Assembly: GCA_017525225.1 (NCBI GenBank)
Contig: JAFXTB010000003.1
Coordinates: 1-64,000, forward strand
DNA from: Kiritimatiellia bacterium
GTDB taxonomy: Bacteria > Verrucomicrobiota > Kiritimatiellia > RFP12 > UBA1067
Length of the DNA stretch: 64,000 bases
Reading direction: 5' to 3'
The translations under genes were made by a program, and so were the position numbers. Every line of letters starts with the position of its first letter. The stretch's first letter is position 1. Below the pieces are notes generated by a model, which saw only the letters and a program-made list of their open reading frames with translations, ran no database searches and was not told the DNA's origin. Shown here piece by piece: positions 17,672 to 26,941 of this stretch.

Positions 17672-18109
17672 ATGACCATCAACCAAATCAGCGTCTTCCT
17701 CGAGAACCGTCCCGGCCAGCTCGCCAACATCTGCCGCACGCTTGCCAACGCCGGTATCTCCATCGTCACCCTCTCGCTCGCCGATACGGCCGAATTCGGC
17801 ATCGTGCGCATGATCGTGAGCGACCACGAGAAGGCCCGCGAAGTCCTCAAGCAGGCGGGCCACGTCGCGAACATGCGCGAGGTCGTGGCCGTCACCGTGC
17901 CCGACCGCCCCGGTGGCATGGCCGAGATACTGGACATACTCGACGGCGCGAAGGTGGACATAGAATACTCCTACGCCTTCGCGTTCCACCACGGCGAGAA
18001 GGCGGTGCTCGTGTTCCGCTTCGATGACAACGAGAAGGCCTGCGCCGCACTCGCCGCCGCCGGACACCCGGTCCTGGACTACAAGTCCGTGCTGGAAGAG
18101 GCGAAATAG
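17672..18109 (+). CDS. Double ACT-domain amino-acid-binding protein
   Basis: 145 residues made of two ACT domains (about 4-70 and 72-140), each starting with a beta strand and a Pro-Gly loop (NRPGQLANI, DRPGGMAEI). ACT domains bind amino acids and control metabolic enzymes. It starts 5 nt after the paaK stop, so it probably senses an aromatic amino acid for that enzyme. Confidence 0.82.
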   Translation: MTINQISVFLENRPGQLANICRTLANAGISIVTLSLADTAEFGIVRMIVSDHEKAREVLKQAGHVANMREVVAVTVPDRPGGMAEILDILDGAKVDIEYSYAFAFHHGEKAVLVFRFDDNEKACAALAAAGHPVLDYKSVLEEAK

Positions 18110-18146
18110 CGGAAACGGCCGGGAAATCCCGGCAGGAAGGAATACC

Positions 18147-19634
18147 ATGACATTCACCAGCACGCGTTCCGTACTTTCGGTGGACAGCCTTGCCACCATC
18201 CTGCGCGGGCTCGCGCCAGACGGCGGGCTCTTCGTGCCAACGGCCATTAACGGCTTTAAGGGCGTTAAGGGCCTTAAAGGTGTTGAGGGTGTTGAGGGCG
18301 CTAAGGGCCTTGAGGGCGCTGGGACTCTGGCAGGGGCGGAGCGCTTCGCGCTTGGAGCCTTCTTCGACGACATTCCCGAAGAGGTCCGCGAAGCCGCCAT
18401 CGCCAATCTGCTCGCCAAATTCCCAGCCTCCGACCCTGTGCCGCTTGTGGACCTGGGCGACTTCAAGATGCTCGAGCTGTTCCACGGTCCCACGGGAGCG
18501 TTCAAGGATGTGGCGCTCTCCATCCTGCCCGTTCTCATGGCCGAGGCCGCCAGGCGCGCCGGACGCGAGAAGGTGCTTGTGCTCACAGCCACCTCCGGCG
18601 ACACCGGCTCCGCCGCGATGGCTGGCTTCGCCAACGTGCCGGGCGTGGAAGTGGCCGTATTCTTCCCGCACACCGGTACATCGCGCATCCAGCGCCTGCA
18701 GATGACCACGCCATCCGCCGCCAACGTGCATGGCATCGCCATCCGCGGGAATTTCGACGACGCCCAGGCCGCCGTCAAGAGGGTATTCTCATCCGCCGAG
18801 TTCCGCGCCGAGGCGGAGGCCGCGGGCATCACGCTCTCCTCGGCCAACTCGATCAACACAGGCCGCCTCGTGCCGCAGATAGCCTACTACCTGCACGCGG
18901 CCGCCAAAATAAAAGAACAGATCGGGGAGGCCGATCTCCGCGTCGGCAAATTCGATGTGGTAGTTCCCTCGGGCAACTTCGGCAACATCCTCGCGGCCTA
19001 CTACGCCAAGCTGCTCGGCGCACCCATCGACAGACTCGTGTGCGCCTCCAACGTGAACGATGTGCTCACGCGTTTCATCGCCACGGGCACATACGACCCG
19101 GGCGACCGCTTCACCGTGACGAACTCGCCTTCAATGGACATCCGCAAGTCATCCAACGTCGAACGCCTTCTGTGGCTCGTGAATGGCGGACTTGACGATC
19201 CTGCGAAGGCGGCGGAGAAGACGAAGCAGCTGATGGAGGACTTCGCGTCCACGGGGCGCTATACCCTTGACGACGACGCCCGTGCGCGGCTCCAGGCGGA
19301 TTTCGTCTGCGGCATGGCCGATCCCGACGAAACCGAAGCCGAGATGCGCCATCTGCGCGCCGATACGCGCGGATACATCGTCGATCCCCACACCGCAGTG
19401 GCCACATGCGTCGCACGCAAGCTGGGCCTGCCGGACGGCAAGCCATGCGTGGTCGCCGCCACAGCCACCCCGTACAAGTTCCCGGAGACATGCCTGCGGG
19501 CGTTCGGAGAGGATGTGCTGGGAAATCCGCCGCCGGCATTCGTGGCGCTGGAAAGCGCCCCCGTGACGCAGAACCAGGTGGTGGACGTTGAAGCGATCCC
19601 TGCCGCGGTCCGTGCGCTCTTCGCCGCGCAATGA
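18147..19634 (+). CDS. thrC: Threonine synthase with an in-frame nonamer-repeat insertion
   Basis: 495 residues, fold-type II PLP enzyme converting O-phosphohomoserine to threonine. FHGPTGAFKDVAL includes the PLP lysine, followed by TATSGDTGSAAMAGF and VPSGNFGNILAAYYAK (phosphate-binding loop). Near residues 35-58 there is a repeat-derived segment of (K/E)G(V/L/A/F) triplets, encoded by eight tandem 9-bp units, between DGGLFVP and the next helix. This is a surface region in the family, so function may survive. GGAAGG precedes ATG 18147. Last gene of the operon; it converges on the next gene with only 6 nt between stops. Confidence 0.88.
   Translation: MTFTSTRSVLSVDSLATILRGLAPDGGLFVPTAINGFKGVKGLKGVEGVEGAKGLEGAGTLAGAERFALGAFFDDIPEEVREAAIANLLAKFPASDPVPLVDLGDFKMLELFHGPTGAFKDVALSILPVLMAEAARRAGREKVLVLTATSGDTGSAAMAGFANVPGVEVAVFFPHTGTSRIQRLQMTTPSAANVHGIAIRGNFDDAQAAVKRVFSSAEFRAEAEAAGITLSSANSINTGRLVPQIAYYLHAAAKIKEQIGEADLRVGKFDVVVPSGNFGNILAAYYAKLLGAPIDRLVCASNVNDVLTRFIATGTYDPGDRFTVTNSPSMDIRKSSNVERLLWLVNGGLDDPAKAAEKTKQLMEDFASTGRYTLDDDARARLQADFVCGMADPDETEAEMRHLRADTRGYIVDPHTAVATCVARKLGLPDGKPCVVAATATPYKFPETCLRAFGEDVLGNPPPAFVALESAPVTQNQVVDVEAIPAAVRALFAAQ
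18249..18320. repeat. Tandem 9-bp repeat inside thrC (8 units)
   Basis: Eight imperfect units of the form RAGGGYSTT encoding Lys/Glu-Gly-Val/Leu/Ala triplets. The unit length keeps the frame regardless of copy number, so the array could expand or contract without inactivating the gene. Confidence 0.85.
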
Positions 19635-19640
19635 CCTCGG

Positions 19641-22061
19641 CTACGGGCCGAATTCAAGCACGCGCACGGTCTCGGGCGGCAGTTCTACGGCATGCCCGCC
19701 CGACTTGAAGTCCCATGTGCCGCCTGTGAGCAGCTCCCTGGCGGACTTCGGGGCATCGCAAAGCAGGCGCAGCCGGGCGTTGCGGGGCTTCGGCCCTGGA
19801 TTGAACACCGTAAGGTACCGTTCGCCGAACTGCTCCACGAACACGTCCGGCGTCTCGGAGCTGGCAAGCGTGTTCACCGGGCGCCATCCAGCCTCTGATA
19901 TCCGCTTGCAGACAGGCACGTACCTCTTGAACAGCGGCCGATGCCGGTTGTACAGCTCGGGACGCGAGAAGTAGTGTCCTCCGGAGGCATTCGGGCTGAA
20001 GAAGCTCGCGAACATGCCATAGGCGAGCGCGCGCTGCATGTACTTCTCCACCATCTCGTCGGTGAACCTGTCGAAGTTGACGTTCATGAGAAAGCAGTAC
20101 GGTTTGCCGCCCGACATCGCGCGCCGGTAGAGGAGGTCCCTGTCGCGCATCGGTGCCCATGCCCCTTCACCATGCTCGATCCACTGCGTCTCCTGTCCGC
20201 CATAGTCGCTGAACGGCACGAGCCACGGCCATGAGTACGGGATGCCGTTGCCCATGAGATAGCGGTTCATGGCATGGACCCGGTTTGCGGTCTCGCGGAC
20301 GTATTCGTATACGGAGAGGCACTTCGCGACGCCTGGCGCATGTGTATCCTTCGAGAATACGAGCGGCGTGCGCGCGACGGAGAAGTGCGCACGGTTGAAG
20401 TCGATGGCCGGCGTCATGTATGGCTCGGCGGAGTCGATATACTCGCCGTCAATGCCCGCAGGCGGAACACGCCCCGCATACCGCTTGTCCCACGTGGCCC
20501 CCCTCAGCTTGAACGAATACTCGCCGTCTGCAAGCCCCGGCAGCGAACAGAGGTTCCATACCGCGCCGCAGCACCAGGGCGTATCGCGCACAGCGCCCGT
20601 GATGCGTCCTTCCTCGTCGTGGTAGGTGCTGACGCGCCATGCCTTCGCGATCGGCACGCCTGCGTCGGCCTGGCGGTTCGCCTCGGCGAGGCAGTCTGCC
20701 AGCGAATACGATCCGGCATCGCCTTTCATCCGCATCCACCAGCTCGTCGGCTCCGTGTAGTGGAATGTCGTGATGCCGTGCTCGTCGTCCCAGCCAGGCT
20801 CGCCATCGCCTTCCTTTATGCGGAAGCCAAAGTCCTCCCATCCCTGCACGGAGCTGATATTCCTGAACGCCATCCAAAGCCCATGGTCGTGCAATCGCAC
20901 GCGATGGTGTTCCGGGAAGATGCCCTGGTAGGCCGCGAGCGCGCCGCGAAAGCCATCCTGTGCCCGGAACGGGAAGACTACGAAACGGAAATGCGCCCTG
21001 GGATGCTCGGGGGCGAGGCCGATGTCGAAGGCGATGTAGAGAACGCGCAGCCTGGGATGTACGCCTGTACGAAAGAAGGCGGGCGCATCCGGATCGTATC
21101 CAACGGCCTTGCCGCCGGGCGCAGTGACCGCGCCGAACGGCCAGCGCGACAGCACCCCGCAGCCGGCACGGTAGGTGGAGGCATTGCGGCGCTGTCCGGA
21201 ACCCGAGGCGAGTGTCTCGGACGTGCGGGGATCGTTCCACCATGTGATCGGGGCATCCCCGCCAAGCGGGATCGTGTAGACCAGCGTCACGGCGCGGTCG
21301 CGTCCCGTGGTCTCCGCAAGCGTCACATCGTGGAACGCGACTCCGTCCGCGCGGCTTTCCACATCATCCTTCACCGATACGCCGAACGCCCCTCTGCCGA
21401 CGGGCGCGCGCACGAAGCCCGTGCCGACCGCCACATCGCGCATGAGATAGCCGGGACTCGACGGCATGCGGGCGGAGGTCATGTCGATGCAGACCGTGTC
21501 GAACAAGTCGGCGGAAGCAGACTGGTACGAGATGAAGGCCGGCCTGCGGAAGCGGACGCGTCCAGGACGGTGGCGGTAGAGCAGGTAGGCGTTGACGGAC
21601 CGTACCGGCTTGTCCGGCACCACGTTCACGATCCTGCGCTGCCAGCCGCGTTTCGGTTCGCAGGCGAACTCCGCGGTCTGCCCGTAAAGATGGTCGCCGT
21701 CCATGAAGGTGACATCGAGATAGAGCGAGTAGTCGGTCCCATGACCGTCTGTCGGCGCCTCGGCGAGACTCTCGGCGGACACGGCGAACGGCGTCGCGTT
21801 CGTCTGCCTGAGGACGATGTTCCATATCCAGCCGTTCTGGACCTTCGGATCGCCGACAGGATTCTCGCAGACGATCTCGTCGCCGACGCGCATACAGCTG
21901 CCCTTGCCTACGGCACGGCCCGACTCGAACGCCAGCGGACGCTCCATGCGTCCAGCCATCGCATCCATCGGTGCCAAGGCGGTTTCTTCGCCAGGGCATG
22001 CGCCACATGCGAAAAACGCTAGAACTGCCATGCAGGCTCTGCTCAGACAATGCTCGTCCAT
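19641..22061 (-). CDS. Large exported protein, probable carbohydrate-active enzyme of unknown family
   Basis: 806 residues with an N-terminal signal peptide (about residues 8-24). The first ~300 residues look beta-rich (HDVTLAETTGRDRAVTLVYTIPLGG); the second half has features of a TIM-barrel hydrolase (DGEYIDSAEPYM, WPWLVPFSDYGGQETQW, FFSPNASGGHYFSRPELY) and it ends with a small beta domain (LTVFNPGPKPRNARL). I do not recognise a named GH family. Last gene of the ten-gene operon. Confidence 0.55.
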   Translation of the reverse strand: MDEHCLSRACMAVLAFFACGACPGEETALAPMDAMAGRMERPLAFESGRAVGKGSCMRVGDEIVCENPVGDPKVQNGWIWNIVLRQTNATPFAVSAESLAEAPTDGHGTDYSLYLDVTFMDGDHLYGQTAEFACEPKRGWQRRIVNVVPDKPVRSVNAYLLYRHRPGRVRFRRPAFISYQSASADLFDTVCIDMTSARMPSSPGYLMRDVAVGTGFVRAPVGRGAFGVSVKDDVESRADGVAFHDVTLAETTGRDRAVTLVYTIPLGGDAPITWWNDPRTSETLASGSGQRRNASTYRAGCGVLSRWPFGAVTAPGGKAVGYDPDAPAFFRTGVHPRLRVLYIAFDIGLAPEHPRAHFRFVVFPFRAQDGFRGALAAYQGIFPEHHRVRLHDHGLWMAFRNISSVQGWEDFGFRIKEGDGEPGWDDEHGITTFHYTEPTSWWMRMKGDAGSYSLADCLAEANRQADAGVPIAKAWRVSTYHDEEGRITGAVRDTPWCCGAVWNLCSLPGLADGEYSFKLRGATWDKRYAGRVPPAGIDGEYIDSAEPYMTPAIDFNRAHFSVARTPLVFSKDTHAPGVAKCLSVYEYVRETANRVHAMNRYLMGNGIPYSWPWLVPFSDYGGQETQWIEHGEGAWAPMRDRDLLYRRAMSGGKPYCFLMNVNFDRFTDEMVEKYMQRALAYGMFASFFSPNASGGHYFSRPELYNRHRPLFKRYVPVCKRISEAGWRPVNTLASSETPDVFVEQFGERYLTVFNPGPKPRNARLRLLCDAPKSARELLTGGTWDFKSGGHAVELPPETVRVLEFGP

Positions 22062-22080
22062 AAGACCTCCAGGGGTGCCG

Positions 22081-23079
22081 TCACTTGCCGAGACGCAGGG
22101 TCATCGCCTTGCCGGGAGGCAGCTCGATCTCGATCCATCTGCCGTCTATCTCGGCGGGGAGGCGGTTTGAGACGTTGATTGCCTTCTCGAAGATCTCGTT
22201 CAGCTCCACGGTTCCGGAGACGGTCCCGCCCGTGCGGTTGGCGATGTCCAGAAACACCGCGCCGTCCTTCATCCATGTACGGCAGGATGTTCCGGCAGGC
22301 TTGTCCAGTACCTTTAGCGCACACGCGGCGCGGTTTTCCACAAGCCGGGGCAGTTCACGGAAGAACGCCACGAACTCCATGTTGGTCGGGTGGTTGAAAG
22401 CCTTCGCCCCTTCCGGCACGCTCAGCAGCTCCGGATGGAACTGCACGCCTATCGCCGGATAGTCCACGCCCTCGATGCATTCCACCACTCCGTCCGGTGC
22501 CCGCGCCGCCACTCGAAACCCGGGCGCCAGGTCTTTCACCGCCTGGTGATGGGAGGAATTGACCAGATGTTCGCCGGCACCGAGCACGTCCGCGAGGCGC
22601 GTGCCGGGAAGTATCTCGACCTTGTGCGAACGAGATCCGCGGGCATGGACCACATCCGGGCGGCACCCTGGATATTCGCTCGGCAGATCCTGCCAGAGCG
22701 TGCCGCCGAAGAAGATGTTGAGCGCCTGCTCGCCGCGGCAGATGCCCACGATCGGGATGCGGCGGCGGCGCGCAAGCTCCATCAGCGTGAAGTCGAACGT
22801 GTCGCGCGCAGGAATCGGCTTGCCCAGCTTCGGCGACGGTTTCGCTCCATAGCGCCATGGCTCGAAATCCGCCCCGCCCGTCATCAGCAGGATGTCAATG
22901 TGGGACATCACCTCCTCCAGACGGTTCGTGTCCGTATCGAAGTGGATCAGCACGGCGGCGTGTCCGCCCTGCCGTACGGCTTCCGAGTAGCGGTGGTCCC
23001 ATTGAGGATCGTAGTCGGGTATGGTCGGATCGCTTATGCCCACGACAAGGGCGGCGAGAAAGGGCAGTACGGCGAACAT
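22081..23079 (-). CDS. Class I glutamine amidotransferase-like / gamma-glutamyl hydrolase (peptidase C26) family protein
   Basis: 332 residues. The first ~230 form a C26 domain: LLMTGGADFEPWRYG, then GICRGEQALN with the nucleophile Cys, and GVQFHPE with the catalytic His and Glu. Such enzymes hydrolyse gamma-glutamyl linkages. The C-terminal ~100 residues are an extra beta-rich extension (VFLDIANRTGGTVSGTVELNE). A hydrophobic N terminus (MFAVLPFLAALVVG) may act as a signal sequence, which is unusual for this family but fits an operon of exported proteins. It starts 4 nt after the upstream stop. Confidence 0.72.
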   Translation of the reverse strand: MFAVLPFLAALVVGISDPTIPDYDPQWDHRYSEAVRQGGHAAVLIHFDTDTNRLEEVMSHIDILLMTGGADFEPWRYGAKPSPKLGKPIPARDTFDFTLMELARRRRIPIVGICRGEQALNIFFGGTLWQDLPSEYPGCRPDVVHARGSRSHKVEILPGTRLADVLGAGEHLVNSSHHQAVKDLAPGFRVAARAPDGVVECIEGVDYPAIGVQFHPELLSVPEGAKAFNHPTNMEFVAFFRELPRLVENRAACALKVLDKPAGTSCRTWMKDGAVFLDIANRTGGTVSGTVELNEIFEKAINVSNRLPAEIDGRWIEIELPPGKAMTLRLGK

Positions 23080-23083
23080 GGCT

Positions 23084-24241
23084 TCAGACCCTCATGAAAG
23101 TGTCCTTGCGGTAGAGCCAGTAGAGGACCAGCCAGTTCAGGACGAGCAGTCCCAGGGCGTTCACCGCCCCCGCATAGCCAGGGAGGTCGGAAAGTCCGGC
23201 AAGGCCGCCGGTGAAATACTTCGCCACGGGCGGCATGAGCCCCGTGCGGTTCATGAGGTAGATCGTTATCGAGTTCATGCCGACCACGCGCAGGAAGAAC
23301 GCCCATCGGCGGCATCCCTTCACGTCGATGATCCAGTAGAACAGTGCGAACAGCGCGAATGAATACGCGCCGTTCGCCAGGACGTACGTGGAACTCCACA
23401 GCTTCATGTTCACGGGGAAGAACGGCGCCCAGACGAGCGTTGCCGCGAGGCAGGCCGCCGCGCACCCGAGCAGCATCAGTGCCTTGCGGCCGCCGGAGCG
23501 CAGCGAGTCCGGCTGGCGCACGATCTCGCCCGCGAACACGCCCAGCATGGCCGTGGCTATGGCGGAGATGTTGTGCAGGATGCCGTCCTCCTCGAACACG
23601 CCCACGCCGTCCGGCCCCACATAAGTGTAGTAGTTGCCGGGCAGCAGGCAGCGGTCCACATAGCCGCAGAGGTTGCCGAGCAGCGAGAACGGCCCCGTAC
23701 CCTGCCATTCCGGCGACGCCGGCACGGGCAGGGAGGCGACGTCCGGAGCCGGCACGAACCGCAGCAGCAGATAGTAGCCTACGAGTATGGCCACCAGGAT
23801 GCCGAGGCGCGCCTTCACGCATGGAACGTACATGTAGATCACGGCGGAGATGCCACCGCACACGCCGATCGTCGTGAGGACGTCCAAATAGCGGATCCTG
23901 GGCCAGTCGAACGTGAGCAGCCCGCCGAACACGGCGGCGAAAAGCGAGAAGACTGCCGCACGGCGCAGCAGCCTCAGCAGTATCCTGCCGTTCGTCGACC
24001 CCTTCGCGCGCTGGGATGCCAGCGAGAACGGCCACGACACGCCCGCCATGAAGAGGAAGAGCGGGAAGATCGTATCGTGATGGTGCAGTCCGTTCCAGGC
24101 CGTATGGCGCATCTGCTCCGCGAGCCAGCACTCGGGCGCGCCGGCCAGCGTACAGAGCGAGATCACAAGACCCGACAGGCCTGATATGAAGAGCATGTCG
24201 AAGCCACGCAGGGCATCCAGCGACTCAAGCCTCTTCTTCAT
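23084..24241 (-). CDS. Heparan-alpha-glucosaminide N-acetyltransferase-like (DUF5009/HGSNAT) membrane protein
   Basis: 385 residues, about ten transmembrane segments. The N terminus RLESLDALRGFDMLFI is diagnostic for the HGSNAT/DUF5009 group, and the HHHDTIFPLFLFMAGVSWPF segment carries the histidines expected near the acyl-transfer site. Family members move acetyl groups across the membrane onto amino sugars. In this operon it may acetylate an exported glycan. Confidence 0.78.
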   Translation of the reverse strand: MKKRLESLDALRGFDMLFISGLSGLVISLCTLAGAPECWLAEQMRHTAWNGLHHHDTIFPLFLFMAGVSWPFSLASQRAKGSTNGRILLRLLRRAAVFSLFAAVFGGLLTFDWPRIRYLDVLTTIGVCGGISAVIYMYVPCVKARLGILVAILVGYYLLLRFVPAPDVASLPVPASPEWQGTGPFSLLGNLCGYVDRCLLPGNYYTYVGPDGVGVFEEDGILHNISAIATAMLGVFAGEIVRQPDSLRSGGRKALMLLGCAAACLAATLVWAPFFPVNMKLWSSTYVLANGAYSFALFALFYWIIDVKGCRRWAFFLRVVGMNSITIYLMNRTGLMPPVAKYFTGGLAGLSDLPGYAGAVNALGLLVLNWLVLYWLYRKDTFMRV

Positions 24242-24273
24242 GCAGTCACTTCCTTACGAATGGCGGGTCACGC

Positions 24274-25446
24274 CTACCGGAATTCGTTCAGCACCTTGTT
24301 GATCTCCGGCGGGTAGTTGCCCCAGTCCACGCATTCGAGGATTACGCCCTGGCCGCCGACGTCGCGCGCAAGCTCCATGAGCCGACGCGCCGCCTCAGCC
24401 GGCTTGTCGCCCGTAAGGCGGCAGTAGGTGGGGATTCCGGGCATGTAGTCGTAGGTGTTGCAGTGGAACCACACGTCGCACTTGCCGCGGTTGCGCATCA
24501 CGTACTCGTACACCTTCCGCGTGGAGCCATAGGGATCCTTCGCATCGGGCGGAACGCTCTCCACCACTAGACCGTCGAACACGCCTTCCGCCGCGAGGCG
24601 CTTCCAGTCGACCGCGTACCTCTCCCACATGAAGCGGTCGGCGAGGTCCATCTTCACTAGCGACACGAGGAACCGCACGTTCTTCGCCGCCAGCTTTGCC
24701 TTGACGGCCCGCAGGTACCTGTCCATGTATCCGCTCACGAGCTTGAGCCAGCGCTCGTCCTTGGCGTCATGCGGCACAGGCTCGCTGCCGTACCGCTCGC
24801 GCCACGCCTTGAGGACAGGCTCCACGTACTCCAGAGCGGGCGTCCAGGAGCCGGACCTGAAGAAGTCCATGTAGATCGTGTCCGGATTCATCGCGAGAAG
24901 CTCGTCCAGAAGCCTCATCTTGTGCGCCATCACCTCGTCGAACGCGAAGGAGGACCTGCCGCAGCTTGGCGTGCCGCTGTACGTGCGGCACCAGTACTGC
25001 GGATGGTCCAGGTTCCATCCGCCGAACGTGAACGCGGCGAAGTGATTCTCCTCGAACGTGAGATGTATGCCGGGCCTACGGCCAAGCGACGAGATGTATC
25101 CGAACGCATGCGCGATCAGGTTCGTCTCGCCGACATCCAGCCTCGCCCAGCCGTGGATCGTCTCGAGCGGCACGCGGCGCTTGTCGATGGGCGGCTCCTT
25201 GAAGGGCCTCGCCTCCTCCGCGCTCGGATACCGCACGATCGAGCCGGACTGGTTGCGCCACAGCAGCGTGTCGGCGCCCGTGAGCAGCACGTGGTCCACG
25301 ATCTTCTCGGTGCCGGCCTTCGTCTCGGCATCAACGCAGGTTATGAAATCGAAGCTGTCGATCAGCGCGATCTTCTCGAACGCCCCGGCGGAGAACGCAA
25401 GCGCGCAGGACGCGCCGCACAGCAGGATGGATGCATTGTGTCTCAT
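24274..25446 (-). CDS. Exported TIM-barrel-like protein of unknown function
   Basis: 390 residues with signal peptide MRHNASILLCGASCALAFSAG. Segments such as GIHLTFEENHFAAFT, DTIYMDFFRSGSW, VRFLVSLVKMDL and DVWFHCNTYDYMPG alternate predicted beta strands and helices as in glycosidase-like barrels, with acidic residues at strand ends. I do not recognise the family. ATG 25446 overlaps the upstream stop (ATGA). Confidence 0.55.
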   Translation of the reverse strand: MRHNASILLCGASCALAFSAGAFEKIALIDSFDFITCVDAETKAGTEKIVDHVLLTGADTLLWRNQSGSIVRYPSAEEARPFKEPPIDKRRVPLETIHGWARLDVGETNLIAHAFGYISSLGRRPGIHLTFEENHFAAFTFGGWNLDHPQYWCRTYSGTPSCGRSSFAFDEVMAHKMRLLDELLAMNPDTIYMDFFRSGSWTPALEYVEPVLKAWRERYGSEPVPHDAKDERWLKLVSGYMDRYLRAVKAKLAAKNVRFLVSLVKMDLADRFMWERYAVDWKRLAAEGVFDGLVVESVPPDAKDPYGSTRKVYEYVMRNRGKCDVWFHCNTYDYMPGIPTYCRLTGDKPAEAARRLMELARDVGGQGVILECVDWGNYPPEINKVLNEFR

Positions 25447-26927
25447 TTGAAGAACTCCTTTCTGGTTGGCGGCAGAGGCAGGTTGGACGGCCAGCCGACG
25501 CCGATCTCAAGCTTGTCTATGCGGCCCTTGAACGGACGCGACGCGGCCCCTTCGCCGCCGACCGGTCCTACCGTGAAGGTACGCGGGCCAAGGCACTGCA
25601 TCAGGCCGTTGGGCGCGAGGCTCGTGGCGGCAGGCTGCCCGTCCACCTTTATGATGCACATGTCGCCATGCCTCACGCCGGTCATCGTACCCTCGAAATC
25701 CTTCGGCAGCTGCTTAACCGATACGCCCGCGAAGGTACCGTCGGAATGGCGGGTCGCCCAGTACGGGAGCCCCTTGCCCTCGAAATAGAGCTGGAACGCA
25801 TGCGAATGCTCCTTGAAGCTACCGCAGAAGATGTGCTCGAAGCCGATCTTGCGGTTCCCTGCCGCGATCCTGGCGCGTACGAAGAGCGTCTTCGCCGAAG
25901 TGTTGAAGCCTTCCGGCAGCGGCTGGGCCGGACCGCCGGGCTTTACGTTCTCGGCGGACCAGAGTACCTTCTCGGCGGACACGTCCCGGAACGGGCTTTC
26001 TTCTTCAAGCGTCTCCCAGGGCACCTTGTCCGCCTCGAACGGACGCAGCACGAGCGATCCCTGCGTTGTCTCGTACACTATCTGCCGCCCATCCGGCGAG
26101 AACGCACCCTCGCGCCCCTCGCACACGCGCCCGATCGTCCCCGCATACACGTCCATCACATACACGCACCAGCCGGGATCGCCCGCCTTGCAGCCCGTGA
26201 ACACGATCCTGCGGCCGTCGGGACTCCACCTCGGCGCATACGAAGGCATCTTCGTGGTCGTGAGCCTGCATGCCCGGTCAAGATCCTCCACCCGCGCGCA
26301 CATAATGTGCCATACATCGCCGCAGACATCCACCTCGGCCCAGGCCAGGAACCGCCCGTCTGGCGACTGCACGGGCTGCGACACCCCGCCCCCGGAACGC
26401 TCGCCGGGGGATGTGCGGCGCAGCGTAGCCTCGCCACCCTCGATCGGACAAGAGTACATGTAGTTGTTGCCCTGCACGCAGAGGCCGGGCCGCGCCGCGC
26501 CGCGCGTCGTCGCGAACCACACGGTCCTGCCGTCGGGCGAGACGGACGGCGTCGAATCGCGCCAGCGTCCGTGCGTCAGATCCTTCTTGACGCCATTCTT
26601 CCAGAGCCGGATGTTGTAGCCCTCGTCCGAATTGCGCTTGCGAGCCTCGTATGCGCTCAACGTCAGATGACCGCAGGCGTACACAAGCCCGCCGTCCGGC
26701 GTCCATGCCGGATGGAACGCATTCCCAGGCCCCTTCTCTACCCATTCTACACACCCCGTATCCAGCCGCAGCACGCCCACGGCCAGCCGGCCGTCCTGCT
26801 CCTGCTGAAACGCGACCGAACGCCCATCCGGCGAGAACACACCGCAAGACGCCTTCTCAAGCGGGAAGCCTCCTGCGAAGGACGCCACGGCGGCCATCAT
26901 GCAGGATTGAATCACAATGCATCTCAT
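25443..26927 (-). CDS. Exported TolB-like beta-propeller protein with C-terminal lectin-like domain
   Basis: 494 residues. After a short signal peptide come repeated SPDG-type blades (CGVFSPDGRSVAFQQ, PSVSPDGRTVWFATT, PRWSPDGRRIVFTG, GAFSPDGRQIVYET), a TolB/WD40-like propeller covering about residues 20-310. The last ~170 residues (GKGLPYWATRHSDGTFAG, FKGRIDKLEIG) resemble a concanavalin/LamG jelly roll. Such proteins often bind glycans or act as scaffolds. GGAGG sits 8 nt before ATG 26927. Confidence 0.7.
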   Translation of the reverse strand: MRCIVIQSCMMAAVASFAGGFPLEKASCGVFSPDGRSVAFQQEQDGRLAVGVLRLDTGCVEWVEKGPGNAFHPAWTPDGGLVYACGHLTLSAYEARKRNSDEGYNIRLWKNGVKKDLTHGRWRDSTPSVSPDGRTVWFATTRGAARPGLCVQGNNYMYSCPIEGGEATLRRTSPGERSGGGVSQPVQSPDGRFLAWAEVDVCGDVWHIMCARVEDLDRACRLTTTKMPSYAPRWSPDGRRIVFTGCKAGDPGWCVYVMDVYAGTIGRVCEGREGAFSPDGRQIVYETTQGSLVLRPFEADKVPWETLEEESPFRDVSAEKVLWSAENVKPGGPAQPLPEGFNTSAKTLFVRARIAAGNRKIGFEHIFCGSFKEHSHAFQLYFEGKGLPYWATRHSDGTFAGVSVKQLPKDFEGTMTGVRHGDMCIIKVDGQPAATSLAPNGLMQCLGPRTFTVGPVGGEGAASRPFKGRIDKLEIGVGWPSNLPLPPTRKEFFK

Positions 26928-26941
26928 TTCAGAATCCTCCT

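Noticed and set aside
18118-18133. GCCGGGAAATCCCGGC hairpin before thrC as terminator or attenuator
   Set aside because: No U-run, and it lies inside a tight operon just before a good ribosome site; too little to claim regulation.
20274-22022. 582-codon plus-strand frame
   Set aside because: Fully antisense to the large exported protein, with no ribosome site or recognisable motif.
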